The notes: generated by a model from the sequence alone, not told the origin. Shown: positions 1 through 10,592, numbered from the stretch's first letter. The stretch is DNA of 64,000 bases from Fodinibius salipaludis (GCF_002287075.1 NZ_NSKE01000012.1:62001-126000); one strand, 5' to 3'. A program made the numbers and translations.

Positions 1-23
1 TTGCAAAACGAGCTTTCATAATT

Positions 24-2726
24 TTGGATAAACCCACGGCTTCTCAAAACATCCCAAAACATTTTGATCCCGGCAGTATCGAAGACAAATGGTACAGCTT
101 CTGGGAGGATAATGGTTTTTTCCATTCCGAGCCCGACGACCGCGAGTCATATACCGTCGTCATCCCCCCTCCCAACGTCACCGGCGTACTACACATGGGA
201 CATATGCTCAACAATACGATCCAGGATGTGCTTGTCCGACGTGCCCGCATGCAGGGCAAAAACGCCTGCTGGGTTCCCGGGACCGATCACGCTTCTATTG
301 CTACCGAAGCCAAGGTTGTCCAAAAGCTTCGCAAAGAAGGCATCACGAAAGCAGATCTTACTCGCGAAGAATTTCTTGAACATGCCTGGGACTGGACAGA
401 TGAACACGGGGGAATTATCCTGCAACAACTACGCAAGCTCGGGGCCTCCTGCGACTGGGAACGGACCCGTTTTACGCTTGAAGATGATCTGTACGAAGCT
501 GTCGTTGATTGCTTTATCGAACTCTACGAGCGTGGTTATATCTATCGTGGCAAGCGGATGATTAACTGGGATCCGGAAGCACAAACCGCTCTTTCTGATG
601 AAGAGGTTATTCACCGAGAGGAAACCTCTAAACTCTATCATGTTCGCTATAAAATTAAAGACAGCGACGAGTGGGTTACGATTGCTACAACACGTCCCGA
701 GACCATTTTAGCGGATACGGCTGTGTGCGTTCATCCTGATGATGAACGCTACCAAGACCTGATCGGCAAAACGGCAATCATCCCTGTTGTGCAACGTGAA
801 GTGCCCATTATTGCCGATGAATACGTGGATATGGAATACGGAACCGGCTGCCTGAAAATCACGCCGGCTCACGACGAAAATGACTATGAGATTGGTCAGA
901 AGCATGACCTGGAAATAATCGATATGCTTAATCCCGATGGCACGCTAAGCGATGCTGCCGAGCACTATGTCGGTAAAGATCGCTTTGTGGCACGGGAACT
1001 GATTATCAAAGATCTGGAAAAAAGTGACCAGCTGGTTGAGATTGAAGAAATGCAAAATAAGGTCGGGTACTCGGAACGGACCGACGCCATCATTGAGCCG
1101 CGTTTGTCGCTGCAGTGGTTTTGCAAAATGGATAAGCTGGCCAAACCGGCCCACAAAAATGTGATGGACGACAATATTGAGTTCCATCCATCTAAGTTTA
1201 AAAACTCGTACAACCACTGGATGGAAAATATTAGAGACTGGTGCATTTCACGACAACTTTGGTGGGGTCAACGCATTCCGGCTTGGTATTATGGCGATGG
1301 AAAAGACGATTATGTTGTGGCCAAAACCGAAGAAAAAGCCGTTGAAAAAGCACGAAAAAAATCCGGTAATAACGATTTAACAGCAGACCAGATCCATCAG
1401 GATGAAGACGTCCTTGATACGTGGTTTTCATCGTGGTTGTGGCCGATTACGGTTTTTGATCCGGAGTATATTCGTACCGGAGAAGCGAATGAAGAATTAG
1501 AATATTACTATCCTACGCAGGACTTAGTTACCGCTCCCGAAATCATGTTTTTCTGGGTGGCTCGGATGATTATGTCCGGCTATGAATTTATGGACGAAAA
1601 GCCATTCAGCAATGTATACTATACCGGTATCGTCCGCGACAGTCAGCGTCGCAAAATGTCAAAATCGCTGGGTAATTCGCCTGACCCAATTAAATTAATG
1701 GAAGAATACGGAACCGACGGTGTGCGCGTGGGAATGCTGTTCTCCTCTCCTGCAGGTAACGATCTCCTTTTTGAAGAGCAACTTTGCGAGCAGGGACGAA
1801 ATTTTGCCAATAAGATCTGGAACGCCTTCCGCTTCCTGTCAATGAATCGAACGGAGGAAATGGAGCTCAAAGATTCCCTTGAAATAGATGAAGATAATCT
1901 TGTCGACCGCTGGATGCTCTCACGTCTGCACGAAACCATCGACGCCATCAACAAAGATATGGAAAACTTCCGTATCAACGAGGCGTTACACAAAATATAC
2001 TCGCTGATCTGGGATGATTTCTGTGACTGGTATATCGAGCTCATCAAAGCTGACGAACCGGGCGCAAGTATTCCTGAAGATCGTCTGTCGCGCGGATTCA
2101 ATTTCTTTGAGCAGCTGATGAAACTGCTACACCCGTTTATGCCATTCATTACTGAGGAAATCTGGCAGCTTATCCGCGACCGTGACACCGAAGAAGCAAT
2201 GATTGTAGCTTCGTGGCCGGAATTTGATAAAGCTTCTGTTTCTACGAATGACCGAGCACTTTTCGAATCTATTCAGAAGATGATCTCATCAATCAGAAAT
2301 ATTCGGGCAGAATTTAAGTTGAGTCCCAATGATGAAATTGATCTACTGATCAAGGCCAAAGATGAAAAAACGGCCAACGCATTAAGCAATAATGAGTGGA
2401 TCTTTCGCAAGCTTCAGTCTATACATACGTTTAAGGTAGCTGCGGATCTTGATAAACCCGAAACTTCAGCGTCGGCCGTTATTGAAGGTACCGAGCTTTT
2501 TGTACCCCTTGAAGGACTCATCAATCTGGATAAAGAACGTGAACGCATCCAAAAAGAGATTGATCGCCTGGAAGGGTTTTTAAAATCTATCGAGGGCAAG
2601 CTTAATAACGATGGCTTTGTTAATAATGCGCCCAAGGATGTGGTTCAAAAAGAACGGGACAAGAAAGAAGACACGGAAACGAATCTCGAAAAACTGCGCG
2701 AAATTTTAGAAGAACTCGATTCATAA
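24..2726 (+). CDS. valS: Valyl-tRNA synthetase
   Basis: Cytoplasmic class I aminoacyl-tRNA synthetase that charges tRNA-Val. The HIGH-type signature HMGH is at residues 57-60 after PPPNVTG, and KMSKS is at 544-548. An editing (CP1) domain lies between them, then an anticodon-binding domain, and the last ~60 residues form the charged coiled-coil arm typical of ValRS. About 900 residues is normal for the family. The start used is a TTG; the frame stays open to the window edge (no in-frame stop in bases 3-23), so the true start could lie just upstream of the window. A hairpin follows about 100 bp downstream. Identification is secure; only the start is uncertain. Confidence 0.97.
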   Translation: MDKPTASQNIPKHFDPGSIEDKWYSFWEDNGFFHSEPDDRESYTVVIPPPNVTGVLHMGHMLNNTIQDVLVRRARMQGKNACWVPGTDHASIATEAKVVQKLRKEGITKADLTREEFLEHAWDWTDEHGGIILQQLRKLGASCDWERTRFTLEDDLYEAVVDCFIELYERGYIYRGKRMINWDPEAQTALSDEEVIHREETSKLYHVRYKIKDSDEWVTIATTRPETILADTAVCVHPDDERYQDLIGKTAIIPVVQREVPIIADEYVDMEYGTGCLKITPAHDENDYEIGQKHDLEIIDMLNPDGTLSDAAEHYVGKDRFVARELIIKDLEKSDQLVEIEEMQNKVGYSERTDAIIEPRLSLQWFCKMDKLAKPAHKNVMDDNIEFHPSKFKNSYNHWMENIRDWCISRQLWWGQRIPAWYYGDGKDDYVVAKTEEKAVEKARKKSGNNDLTADQIHQDEDVLDTWFSSWLWPITVFDPEYIRTGEANEELEYYYPTQDLVTAPEIMFFWVARMIMSGYEFMDEKPFSNVYYTGIVRDSQRRKMSKSLGNSPDPIKLMEEYGTDGVRVGMLFSSPAGNDLLFEEQLCEQGRNFANKIWNAFRFLSMNRTEEMELKDSLEIDEDNLVDRWMLSRLHETIDAINKDMENFRINEALHKIYSLIWDDFCDWYIELIKADEPGASIPEDRLSRGFNFFEQLMKLLHPFMPFITEEIWQLIRDRDTEEAMIVASWPEFDKASVSTNDRALFESIQKMISSIRNIRAEFKLSPNDEIDLLIKAKDEKTANALSNNEWIFRKLQSIHTFKVAADLDKPETSASAVIEGTELFVPLEGLINLDKERERIQKEIDRLEGFLKSIEGKLNNDGFVNNAPKDVVQKERDKKEDTETNLEKLREILEELDS

Positions 2727-2830
2727 TATCTTCCCTGATAGGAAAAATTAAAGCTGACTTTAGAGATAAAAGCAATAAGCTGTTACATATATTAAATATT
2801 AATCGATTTTATTTAATTGTTTCAATCCTC

Positions 2831-2877
2831 TTGTCCTCCTTCTCTAAGGAGGACAATCAGTCTTTATTTATTTTTTA
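2831..2877 (+). terminator. Putative terminator after valS
   Basis: A perfect stem (TTGTCCTCC pairs with GGAGGACAA) at 2831-2856 is followed by a T-rich run to 2877. It lies in the 286-bp gap between valS and the helicase gene, about 105 bp past the valS stop. The distance is long for a simple terminator, so it could also be a small intergenic repeat. Confidence 0.45.
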
Positions 2878-2955
2878 TACTTAAAAAATCCGTCTTAGAA
2901 AAGAGGGGTTTAGGGAGATTGAACAAGCTATACTGTAATCAAACTACTTTAGCAA

Positions 2956-2963
2956 TACTTTTG
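2956..2963 (+). promoter_or_regulatory. Bacteroidota-type -7 box upstream of the UvrD/PcrA gene
   Basis: TACTTTTG fits the TAnnTTTG -7 consensus of Bacteroidota housekeeping sigma factor and would give a leader of roughly 40 nt before the ATG at 3013. I see no TTG at the usual 17-23 nt upstream, so support is the -7 box only. Confidence 0.3.
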
Positions 2964-3012
2964 CAGAGTTGAGAGAAGTAGTAACAACAAGATATTTAGT
3001 TTTTAGCCTTTT

Positions 3013-5274
3013 ATGCCGAAAGAACCGGATTTCATACACGACTTAAACGAACAACAAAGACGTGCCGTACGTCACGGCGAAGGTCCCCTATTGATTGTGG
3101 CCGGGGCCGGCAGCGGTAAAACAAGAGTACTCACCTATCGCATTGCATACCTGATCCATCAAAATATGGCGGCGCCTAACGAAATTCTGGCGCTTACTTT
3201 TACTAATAAGGCTGCGAAGGAGATGCAGGAACGTATCGGGCAGCTTATCGGCGAAGAAGCCAAACGGCTGTGGATGGGAACTTTTCACTCAGTATTTTCG
3301 AAAATTCTTCGCTATGAAGCTGAAAAAATAGGGTTTAATTCCGACTACTCAATCTATGATACTGAGGATTCCAAAAATGCTATTAAACAGATTTTGCGGG
3401 AAAACAATTACGATCCCAAAGAAATAAAACCGCGTATTCTGCAGCGGCGTATCAGCGATGCTAAAAACGAGCTTATCAATCCGGACCATTACGGTGAAAA
3501 GTTTGTCCACAGCACACTCGATGATATTACGGCCCGCATCTACAAAATTTACGTGGAGCGGCTGAAGCACAATAACGCAATGGACTTTGATGATCTGCTC
3601 ATCAAACCGATTGAGCTGTTTAATGAACATCCCGATACCTTAGAAAAATATCAGGATCGCTTTAAGTATATCATGATCGATGAGTACCAAGATACCAATC
3701 ATGCCCAGTATAAGGTCACCAATATGCTGGCCAGTAAGTACGAGAATTTGTGTGTGGTAGGTGATGATGCCCAGAGCATCTACTCTTTTCGAGGAGCTGA
3801 TATCAGTAATATCCTGGATTTCAAAAGTGACTACGAGGATGCGGTTGAAATTCCGCTCGAGCAGAATTATCGCTCGACCAAAGCCATATTGAAGGCTGCC
3901 GATTCCATCATCAAAAATAACAGTAAGCAGCTCGATAAAACGCTGTGGACTGATAATGATATGGGCGATACTATCACTGTGCTCGATAATTATGATGAGC
4001 GCGATGAGGCCAACCGGGTAGCGAATTATATCCAGGATTTAAAGATGCGCAAAGGATATGACTACAACGACTTTGCCATACTGTACAGAACGAATTATCA
4101 GAGTCGCGTTTTTGAGGAGACTTTCCGCAGAAAAGGAATTACGTATCAGCTTGTTGGCGGTCTTTCGTTCTATCAGCGTAAAGAAATTAAAGACGTACTG
4201 GCATATCTGACATTGCTTATTAATCCGGAAGACGATACCAACCTGATGCGCATCATCAATGAACCATCGCGCGGGATTGGGCAAAAATCGCTTTCAGACT
4301 TGATGAACCGCGCCCGACAAACCGGACAATCACTATGGCGCATTCTTGAAAATGTGGAAGAAGCCGATGTTTACAAACCGGCTGAAAATAGTGTTAAGGA
4401 CTTTGTTCGCATGATCAACAGTCTAAAACAACAGTTGGCAAATGGCAGAAGCTTAGTTGAAGTCACCAAGCAGCTGCTGGATGAGTCCGGCTACATGAAA
4501 TCGCTGGTGGAGGAAAACTCTCCAAAATCAATGACCCGTCGGGAAAATATCCTTGAGCTCCAAAATGCGATCTCCTATTTCGAGAAAAACAACGATAATG
4601 CTACGCTCAGTTCTTTCCTACAGGAAATAAGTCTAATCACAGACACTGACAAATACGATGAAGAGAAGCCTGCCGTTACAATGATGACGGTGCATGCGGC
4701 CAAAGGCCTTGAATTTCCTGTTGTATTTATTGTGGGACTTGAAGAAGAGCTTTTCCCGGTTGGCAGCCGTAATAACGAAGATGTGAACATTGAAGAAGAA
4801 CGGCGACTATTTTATGTGGCTATTACACGTGCCGAACAGGAATTGTTTTTCAGCCATTGCCGAAGTCGATATAAATATGGTGAAGAGCAACGGAAAACCC
4901 GTTCTCGCTTCCTCGATGAAGTGAGCTCTGACGTGGTACGTACCGAAACAGGATCTTCCATCAATCAGGATAAGAACAGGTTCTCTGGTAAGAAGAACAG
5001 TAGTCCTAATAACGGTGATACCAAGGTAGAGTACGACTGGAAAAAACCGCTGTATGACAAAAATAATCGCTCATCACATACGCAAATTCATTACGATAAT
5101 CCTGATGAGGATCCATTTCAGGTTGGAGCAAAAGTTATTCACAACGTTTTTGGGCAGGGTAAAATTATAAGTCGCAGCGGACAAGGAGAAAGAACCAAAG
5201 TTGTTGTATTTTTTAAAGAACGAGGACGAAAAACACTGATGCTCCGTGCAGCAAAAATGCAGGTTGTCGGGTAA
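3013..5274 (+). CDS. pcrA: ATP-dependent 3'-5' DNA helicase, PcrA/UvrD family
   Basis: Superfamily 1A helicase for nucleotide excision repair, mismatch repair and clearing of recombination intermediates. Visible motifs: Q-motif (LNEQQRRAV) at the N-terminus, Walker A AGAGSGKT at 30-37, TFTNKAAKEM, DEYQDTN (Walker B), GDDAQSIYSFRGA, QNYRST, VHAAKGLEF and YVAITRA. The last ~60 residues (VGAKVIHNVFGQGKI...) are the C-terminal Tudor-like domain of PcrA/UvrD that contacts RNA polymerase and UvrB. At 753 residues it has the expected length. The ATG at 3013 sits just upstream of the Q-motif. An outer-membrane protein gene follows after 30 bp on the same strand. Confidence 0.96.
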   Translation: MPKEPDFIHDLNEQQRRAVRHGEGPLLIVAGAGSGKTRVLTYRIAYLIHQNMAAPNEILALTFTNKAAKEMQERIGQLIGEEAKRLWMGTFHSVFSKILRYEAEKIGFNSDYSIYDTEDSKNAIKQILRENNYDPKEIKPRILQRRISDAKNELINPDHYGEKFVHSTLDDITARIYKIYVERLKHNNAMDFDDLLIKPIELFNEHPDTLEKYQDRFKYIMIDEYQDTNHAQYKVTNMLASKYENLCVVGDDAQSIYSFRGADISNILDFKSDYEDAVEIPLEQNYRSTKAILKAADSIIKNNSKQLDKTLWTDNDMGDTITVLDNYDERDEANRVANYIQDLKMRKGYDYNDFAILYRTNYQSRVFEETFRRKGITYQLVGGLSFYQRKEIKDVLAYLTLLINPEDDTNLMRIINEPSRGIGQKSLSDLMNRARQTGQSLWRILENVEEADVYKPAENSVKDFVRMINSLKQQLANGRSLVEVTKQLLDESGYMKSLVEENSPKSMTRRENILELQNAISYFEKNNDNATLSSFLQEISLITDTDKYDEEKPAVTMMTVHAAKGLEFPVVFIVGLEEELFPVGSRNNEDVNIEEERRLFYVAITRAEQELFFSHCRSRYKYGEEQRKTRSRFLDEVSSDVVRTETGSSINQDKNRFSGKKNSSPNNGDTKVEYDWKKPLYDKNNRSSHTQIHYDNPDEDPFQVGAKVIHNVFGQGKIISRSGQGERTKVVVFFKERGRKTLMLRAAKMQVVG

Positions 5275-5304
5275 TAGATTAGCACCGACACATAGGTTCA
5301 GCAC

Positions 5305-6870
5305 ATGGAAAAAACAATTTTTAACGGTTTATATTGCAGAAGTACTGTTCGAATAGCTGTAGCTATACTGCTATTCATGTTATGCGGTATTTCTATATCC
5401 CTGCAAGCACAGCCCGTGCTTAATGCCCAGAATACGGCTTTGGGTGGTGGAGGTACGGCATACCTATCCGGCAACGGAGCATTATTTTGGAATCCGGCCA
5501 ACTTAGCTATCAATGATCGGCACGGTACCATCCATATAAATATGGGAGAAACGGGCATTTTATACGAGCCGGTTCTTTCTTCGGATGTAGCCGGTGACCA
5601 ATTTCTCAACTTCACTGACAGTTATTTCCCCTATAAGCCGGATGCAGTGGATATTACTCCTACACAACGTCAAACAATCCTTGATAAAAACTACCCTCGC
5701 AAACGATTAGTATCTCAGCATCAAACTCGAACCGATATTATGCTGGGAGGCATTTCGTGGTATCGTGGAGATGAAACGTTTTCCCTTGCTGCACGGGCGC
5801 GCTACTCTTCCCGTATTAAAGTGGGAAAAGGTTGGTATTCCGATGCCTATGTTCAGCAGAACAACCAAGAAGTTCGCGACTTTACCCTGAATCAGCATAT
5901 CAGTAAAAACCTGGAAATTGCACTGGGGTATGGCAGAGAGTTCACCTTTTTTGAAGGATTATTTGCTCGACTAAGCAAGTTGTATGTGGGAGTTTCGCCC
6001 AAATTTATAATCGCAGGGCCCAGTTTCAGTGCTACTCATTATGGGCAACAGCAACGTTCTGATGACAGATCCCATAATCAGTATGTAACTGGTTTCTCGT
6101 ATCAATCCTCTGGTGAATATTCTCAAATGACCCAAAGCTATTTATCATCCGGAAACCCGCAAACTGCTATCAATAATAATTTAAATAAAAGATTTGATTT
6201 CGAACCAACCGGTTACGGAACAGCTTTTGACTTTGGCCTTACCTATCTCATCCCTATTGGCGGTGAGCTTAATATCATCGAAAATGAACCCCAAAAATCG
6301 GTAGCGGGAAAATCGCTGCGCATCGCTATCTCCTTTAATGATATTGGAGTGATCCGGTACACTAAGCAACCGCTTTCCTTTTCTGCTGCCGAGGACACTT
6401 TACAAATTGGTCGAGAGTACCCAAAGCAATCAATGTTTATTGGATCGGGTGGTCAGTATCTAACGTATTTTGAAGAAGCATCCGAGGTTGACAATCCATT
6501 TGATCGGGCACAGAACCCCAATGAGAATGCATTTTCAGTTCCTACACCGGCCTCACTAAATGGCGGGATTATGCTGGATCTCGAAAGAATTAAACTTATG
6601 GGTGACCTTACCGTCGGATTAAATAATACAGCGCTGACCGACACAAAACTGGCTATGCATCTGGGTATGGAAGTCCGGCCAATTAAACAGATCCCCCTTC
6701 GAATGGGAACAAGGTTGGCAGCAGGATTGCCCGCTCACGTAGGGGTCGGTACCGGTTATGAAAGCCGCTATTGGGATTTCAATATCGGGACACAGATCAT
6801 TTTTCGCTCTCATACTCTAACAACCGAACTTGTGGGAGGAGCTTTTGCGGGACTTCAGCTCCATCTTTAA
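5305..6870 (+). CDS. Outer-membrane protein, FadL/PorV-like (DUF5723-type)
   Basis: Predicted outer-membrane beta-barrel. Residues ~1-36 form a signal peptide with a hydrophobic core ending in LQAQ, so cleavage near there is likely. The mature N-terminus carries the motif ALGGGGTAYLSGNGALFWNPANLA, common to the FadL/PorV/UPF0164 group in Bacteroidota, followed by alternating polar/aromatic segments typical of beta-strands. It starts 30 bp after the helicase gene and may be read from the same transcript, although the functions are unrelated. In Bacteroidota such proteins serve as channels or as type IX secretion partners; nothing here shows which. Substrate unknown. Confidence 0.7.
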   Translation: MEKTIFNGLYCRSTVRIAVAILLFMLCGISISLQAQPVLNAQNTALGGGGTAYLSGNGALFWNPANLAINDRHGTIHINMGETGILYEPVLSSDVAGDQFLNFTDSYFPYKPDAVDITPTQRQTILDKNYPRKRLVSQHQTRTDIMLGGISWYRGDETFSLAARARYSSRIKVGKGWYSDAYVQQNNQEVRDFTLNQHISKNLEIALGYGREFTFFEGLFARLSKLYVGVSPKFIIAGPSFSATHYGQQQRSDDRSHNQYVTGFSYQSSGEYSQMTQSYLSSGNPQTAINNNLNKRFDFEPTGYGTAFDFGLTYLIPIGGELNIIENEPQKSVAGKSLRIAISFNDIGVIRYTKQPLSFSAAEDTLQIGREYPKQSMFIGSGGQYLTYFEEASEVDNPFDRAQNPNENAFSVPTPASLNGGIMLDLERIKLMGDLTVGLNNTALTDTKLAMHLGMEVRPIKQIPLRMGTRLAAGLPAHVGVGTGYESRYWDFNIGTQIIFRSHTLTTELVGGAFAGLQLHL

Positions 6871-7033
6871 TTGAGATCATTTCTGTCAAGCTGTCAAGGT
6901 CATTCTTAATTAGCAGCTCAAGTTGCTATTTTGCCAGTAAATATGACTAATTGGTAGTTTGATTAAAGTTGGCTCTTTATTTGCACCACTGTAATACAAC
7001 AATAAAAAAATATAGATTTAAATAATTGTATAT

Positions 7034-9568
7034 ATGAACAACATCTTCGATAACATGGCCAATTTTGAAGATATTCAGGATCAATTTGACGATTTTGAAC
7101 AGGCTATACCCCTGATGTCCGAAGAGGAAGAAAAGGAATTAACGCAATCAGAGGTGCCTGATGAACTTCCCATTTTACCACTGAAAAATACCGTTCTTTT
7201 CCCCGGTGTTGTAGTACCTATTACAGTGGGTCGGGACCGCTCTCTCAAATTAGTGAAAGAAGCATACGAATCTGATAAGACTATTGGTGTAGTTAGCCAA
7301 AAGGATGAGGAAAATGAAGACCCTGAGAGTAAGGGCCTTTATGAAGTCGGCACCGTTGCACAAATCCTTAAGCTGATTAAGATGCCGGATGGCAGCAAAA
7401 GTATCGTCATCCAGGGAAAAACAACCTTCAAAGTTGAAGAGTTTTTACAGAAAGACCCTTATTTCAAGGCTACGGTTGAGCCCTATCGCCAGGAGATGGA
7501 TATTGAAGGCGTAGAATTGGATGCTTCCATCCGATCGGTGAAAGAGACGGCTCAAAAGATTGTAAACCTCTCGCCGAATATCCCTTCTGAGGCTTCTGTT
7601 GCGATAAACAATATCAACAGCCCTAATTTTCTGTTGAACTTTATTTCGTCGAACCTAAACGTTTCGACCTCCGATAAACAGGAAGTGCTTGAAATCCGCA
7701 AGTTTTCGGAGCGAATGGAACAAGTTATGGAGTTTCTAAACAAAGAACTCCAAGTGCTTAATCTGAGCGAAGAAATCCGCACAAAAGTTAAATCAGATAT
7801 TGATGAACAGCAGCGCGATTTTTACCTGCGTCAGCAGATGAAAGCGATTCAGGAAGCGCTGGGCGAAGACGGTGAGCACCAGGAAATTGCATCCCTGCGT
7901 AAGCGTGCCAAAGAAAAAGATCTTCCTGAAGAAGCTCAAGAGACGGTTGAAAAAGAGTTAAAGCGCTTGGAACGTACTCCTAATTCATCTCCTAATCATG
8001 GGGTCATCCACAATTATATTGAGTGGATTTTAGACCTGCCCTGGGAAAAATATTCCGATGATAATTTAGATCTGGAAAATGCCCAGGATGTATTGGATGA
8101 TGACCACTACGGACTGGACAAGGTTAAGAAGCGTATCATCGAATACTTAGCCGTACTCAAGCTTAAGAAGGATATGAAGGCTCCTATCCTCTGTTTCTAC
8201 GGCCCTCCGGGGGTCGGCAAGACCTCGCTGGGTAAATCTATTGCAAGAGCCTTAAACCGAAAGTTTGAACGCTTTAGTCTCGGTGGAATTCATGACGAGG
8301 CCGAGATTCGCGGACACCGTCGCACCTATATTGGCGCGCTTCCGGGACGTATTCTACGTGCCATGAAGAAAGCCGGTACGAGCAACCCGGTCATGATGCT
8401 CGATGAAATTGACAAGGTCGGTTCTGATTACAGAGGAGACCCTACTTCTGCCCTGCTTGAAGTTCTTGATCCCGAACAAAATGACAGTTTTGCGGACAAC
8501 TACCTTGAGCTGGAATACGATCTGTCAAACGTCCTCTTTATTGCAACGGCCAACTCGCTGGATACTATTCCGGCTCCGCTGCGTGATAGAATGGAGATTA
8601 TCAACATCAGCGGATATACCTTGCAGGAAAAAACACAGATTGCTAAAGAACATCTGATGCCAAAACAGATTAAAGAGAATGGACTGAAGGATGAGCAGAT
8701 AGAAATCAAGGACGAAACCATTCGACAAATTATTGAAAAATATACCCGGGAATCGGGCGTACGATCCCTCGAACGGGAGATCGGCTCGGTATGCCGCGGT
8801 GTTGCCGCAAAAATTGCCAAAGGTGATGAAGGCACACACGTTGTTGAAGCAGATGATCTGCAAGAATATCTTGGTAAGCGTAAGTACTTCTCAGAAGTCG
8901 CTGAACGTACCAAAGTTCCCGGCGTTGCTACAGGCTTAGCCTGGACCCCTTACGGTGGAGACATCCTCTTTATTGAGGCAAGCGTATCAAAAGGAACCGG
9001 TAAGCTCCATATTACAGGGCAGCTGGGCGATGTAATGAAAGAATCAGCCATGCTGGCAATGTCGTACTTAAAGGCACACTCTGACGAATTAAACATTCCC
9101 GAAGGAGCTTTTAAGTATTGGGATCTGCATATCCACGTACCCAAAGGAGCTGTCCCCAAAGACGGACCATCTGCAGGCGTTTCCATATTCTCAGCTGTAG
9201 CATCTATCTTTACCCAGCGAAAAGTAAAAGGTACGCTGGCTATGACCGGTGAAATTACTTTGCGCGGACTTGTTCTGCCTGTAGGCGGAATTAAAGAAAA
9301 AGTACTGGCCGCAAAGCGTGCCGGTATTGAAAAAGTTCTGCTACCGCAAAAGAATGAAAAAGATGTCGCCGAAATTGAAGAAGATGTGCTCGGTGATCTT
9401 GAGGTGGAATATCTCGAGCGTATGGATCCCCTGCTTGATATCGTCCTTGAGGATGAAGCAGTACGAGATCCTCAGAAACGTTTCAAGGTAAGCGAATCCT
9501 ATAAGAAGAAAACAAGTGAAAATTCTGAGTCCTCCGACTCCACGGAAGAAACAATTGTGATGGAGTAA
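7034..9568 (+). CDS. lon: ATP-dependent protease Lon
   Basis: Cytoplasmic AAA+ serine protease that degrades misfolded and regulatory proteins. Order: an acidic ~40-residue N-terminal extension, the LON substrate-binding domain (from ELPILPLKNTVLFPG), a helical domain, AAA+ with Walker A GPPGVGKT at 390-397 and Walker B MMLDEID, and the C-terminal protease domain. The catalytic dyad is Ser713 (DGPSAG) and Lys756 (second Lys of GIKEK); their 43-residue spacing equals E. coli S679/K722. The tail of ~35 residues after the protease domain is Ser/Glu-rich. A strong terminator follows. Identification is secure. Confidence 0.98.
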   Translation: MNNIFDNMANFEDIQDQFDDFEQAIPLMSEEEEKELTQSEVPDELPILPLKNTVLFPGVVVPITVGRDRSLKLVKEAYESDKTIGVVSQKDEENEDPESKGLYEVGTVAQILKLIKMPDGSKSIVIQGKTTFKVEEFLQKDPYFKATVEPYRQEMDIEGVELDASIRSVKETAQKIVNLSPNIPSEASVAINNINSPNFLLNFISSNLNVSTSDKQEVLEIRKFSERMEQVMEFLNKELQVLNLSEEIRTKVKSDIDEQQRDFYLRQQMKAIQEALGEDGEHQEIASLRKRAKEKDLPEEAQETVEKELKRLERTPNSSPNHGVIHNYIEWILDLPWEKYSDDNLDLENAQDVLDDDHYGLDKVKKRIIEYLAVLKLKKDMKAPILCFYGPPGVGKTSLGKSIARALNRKFERFSLGGIHDEAEIRGHRRTYIGALPGRILRAMKKAGTSNPVMMLDEIDKVGSDYRGDPTSALLEVLDPEQNDSFADNYLELEYDLSNVLFIATANSLDTIPAPLRDRMEIINISGYTLQEKTQIAKEHLMPKQIKENGLKDEQIEIKDETIRQIIEKYTRESGVRSLEREIGSVCRGVAAKIAKGDEGTHVVEADDLQEYLGKRKYFSEVAERTKVPGVATGLAWTPYGGDILFIEASVSKGTGKLHITGQLGDVMKESAMLAMSYLKAHSDELNIPEGAFKYWDLHIHVPKGAVPKDGPSAGVSIFSAVASIFTQRKVKGTLAMTGEITLRGLVLPVGGIKEKVLAAKRAGIEKVLLPQKNEKDVAEIEEDVLGDLEVEYLERMDPLLDIVLEDEAVRDPQKRFKVSESYKKKTSENSESSDSTEETIVME

Positions 9569-9586
9569 TGGCAGAATTATCTGTAC

Positions 9587-9622
9587 AAAAAAGTCGTCTC
9601 GATTTATCGGGGCGACTTTTTT
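9587..9622 (+). terminator. Rho-independent terminator after lon
   Basis: Long stem (AAAAAAGTCG...CGAT paired with ATCG...CGACTTTTTT) with a 2-nt loop and built-in A/T tracts, about 20 bp past the lon stop and 40 bp before rsgA. The A tract on the left also allows termination in the other direction. Confidence 0.85.
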
Positions 9623-9662
9623 ATTTTAATAACACTTTAATTTCAAACTAAAGAAATAAAAT

Positions 9663-10592
9663 TTGCCCGAAGAAGGACGTATTGTAGAGTCTACCGGACG
9701 ATGGTATAAAGTTGCTTACGACGAGGATACTGGAATGCAGACAATTAATTGTCGGCTTCCGGGTCGTTTTCGTCTTAAAGATCACGCTTTAACCAATCCC
9801 ATTGCTGTTGGCGACTATGTTGAGTTTGAAATTAATGATGACGGCTCGGGAAGCATTGAAGAAATCAAAGACCGGGAAAATTATCTGATCCGTCAATCTA
9901 CTCACCACCAAGAAGACCATCAAATACTGGCAGCCAATATCGATCGCGCCTATGCTGTACAGTCCGTTAAAATGCCTCGAATGAAACAGGGCTTTTTTGA
10001 CCGCTTTCTGGTTACCTGCGAAGCCTACCAAATCCCGGCCTCTATCATCATAAATAAAATGGACTTGGCCGATGAGAATGCCCGGGCCTATGTAGATTCC
10101 ATTGCTGAGCTGTATGATTCGCTGGGTTATCCCGTACTTAAAACCAGTATCAAGGATGGAAAATCTCTTGACCGCCTTCAGGAAGATCTCAGAAATAATA
10201 CCTCTGTTTTTATCGGGCCCTCAGGAGTTGGTAAATCAAGCTTGCTGAACAGCATTGATTCCAACATCGATCGCAAAGTGGGTGATATTTCTACGTTTAA
10301 CGAGAAAGGAAAACACACCACTACGTTTGCAAAGCTCCTCCCCTTGAAAATTGGCGGATATATAGTTGATACCCCCGGTATCAAGGAGTTTGGCTTAGTT
10401 AATATCGAACCGTGGGAACTTTCCCTATTCTTTCCGGAGATGTTAGAGGCGCGCCACAACTGCAAGTTTAACAACTGTACCCATGCCCATGAACCGGGCT
10501 GTGGGGTAATTGAATCCTTTAAAGAGGGGCATATCGATGCCGACAGGTACGATTCCTACCTTAATATCCTCGATTCTCTGCAAGAGGATTAA
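9663..10592 (+). CDS. rsgA: Small ribosomal subunit GTPase RsgA
   Basis: Circularly permuted GTPase that assists late 30S maturation. Order: N-terminal OB-fold; G4 motif NKMD at 131-134; G1 GPSGVGKS at 185-192; G3 DTPG at 236-239; C-terminal zinc knuckle with Cys267, Cys272, His274 and Cys280. This G4-G1-G3 order is diagnostic. The start is TTG: homologues begin within a few residues of the GRIV..TG..Y motif found right after it, and no ATG lies nearby. At 309 residues the length is normal. It sits alone between the lon terminator and a DUF6588 gene. Confidence 0.96.
   Translation: MPEEGRIVESTGRWYKVAYDEDTGMQTINCRLPGRFRLKDHALTNPIAVGDYVEFEINDDGSGSIEEIKDRENYLIRQSTHHQEDHQILAANIDRAYAVQSVKMPRMKQGFFDRFLVTCEAYQIPASIIINKMDLADENARAYVDSIAELYDSLGYPVLKTSIKDGKSLDRLQEDLRNNTSVFIGPSGVGKSSLLNSIDSNIDRKVGDISTFNEKGKHTTTFAKLLPLKIGGYIVDTPGIKEFGLVNIEPWELSLFFPEMLEARHNCKFNNCTHAHEPGCGVIESFKEGHIDADRYDSYLNILDSLQED

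Noticed and set aside
1643-2188. Long antisense frame (181 codons) within valS
   Set aside because: Ser/Arg-rich translation with no domain; it mirrors the codon pattern of valS on the other strand, a typical shadow frame.
8500-8913. Antisense frames in lon
   Set aside because: Opposite the conserved AAA+ lid region; Ser/Arg-rich shadow with no features of a protein.
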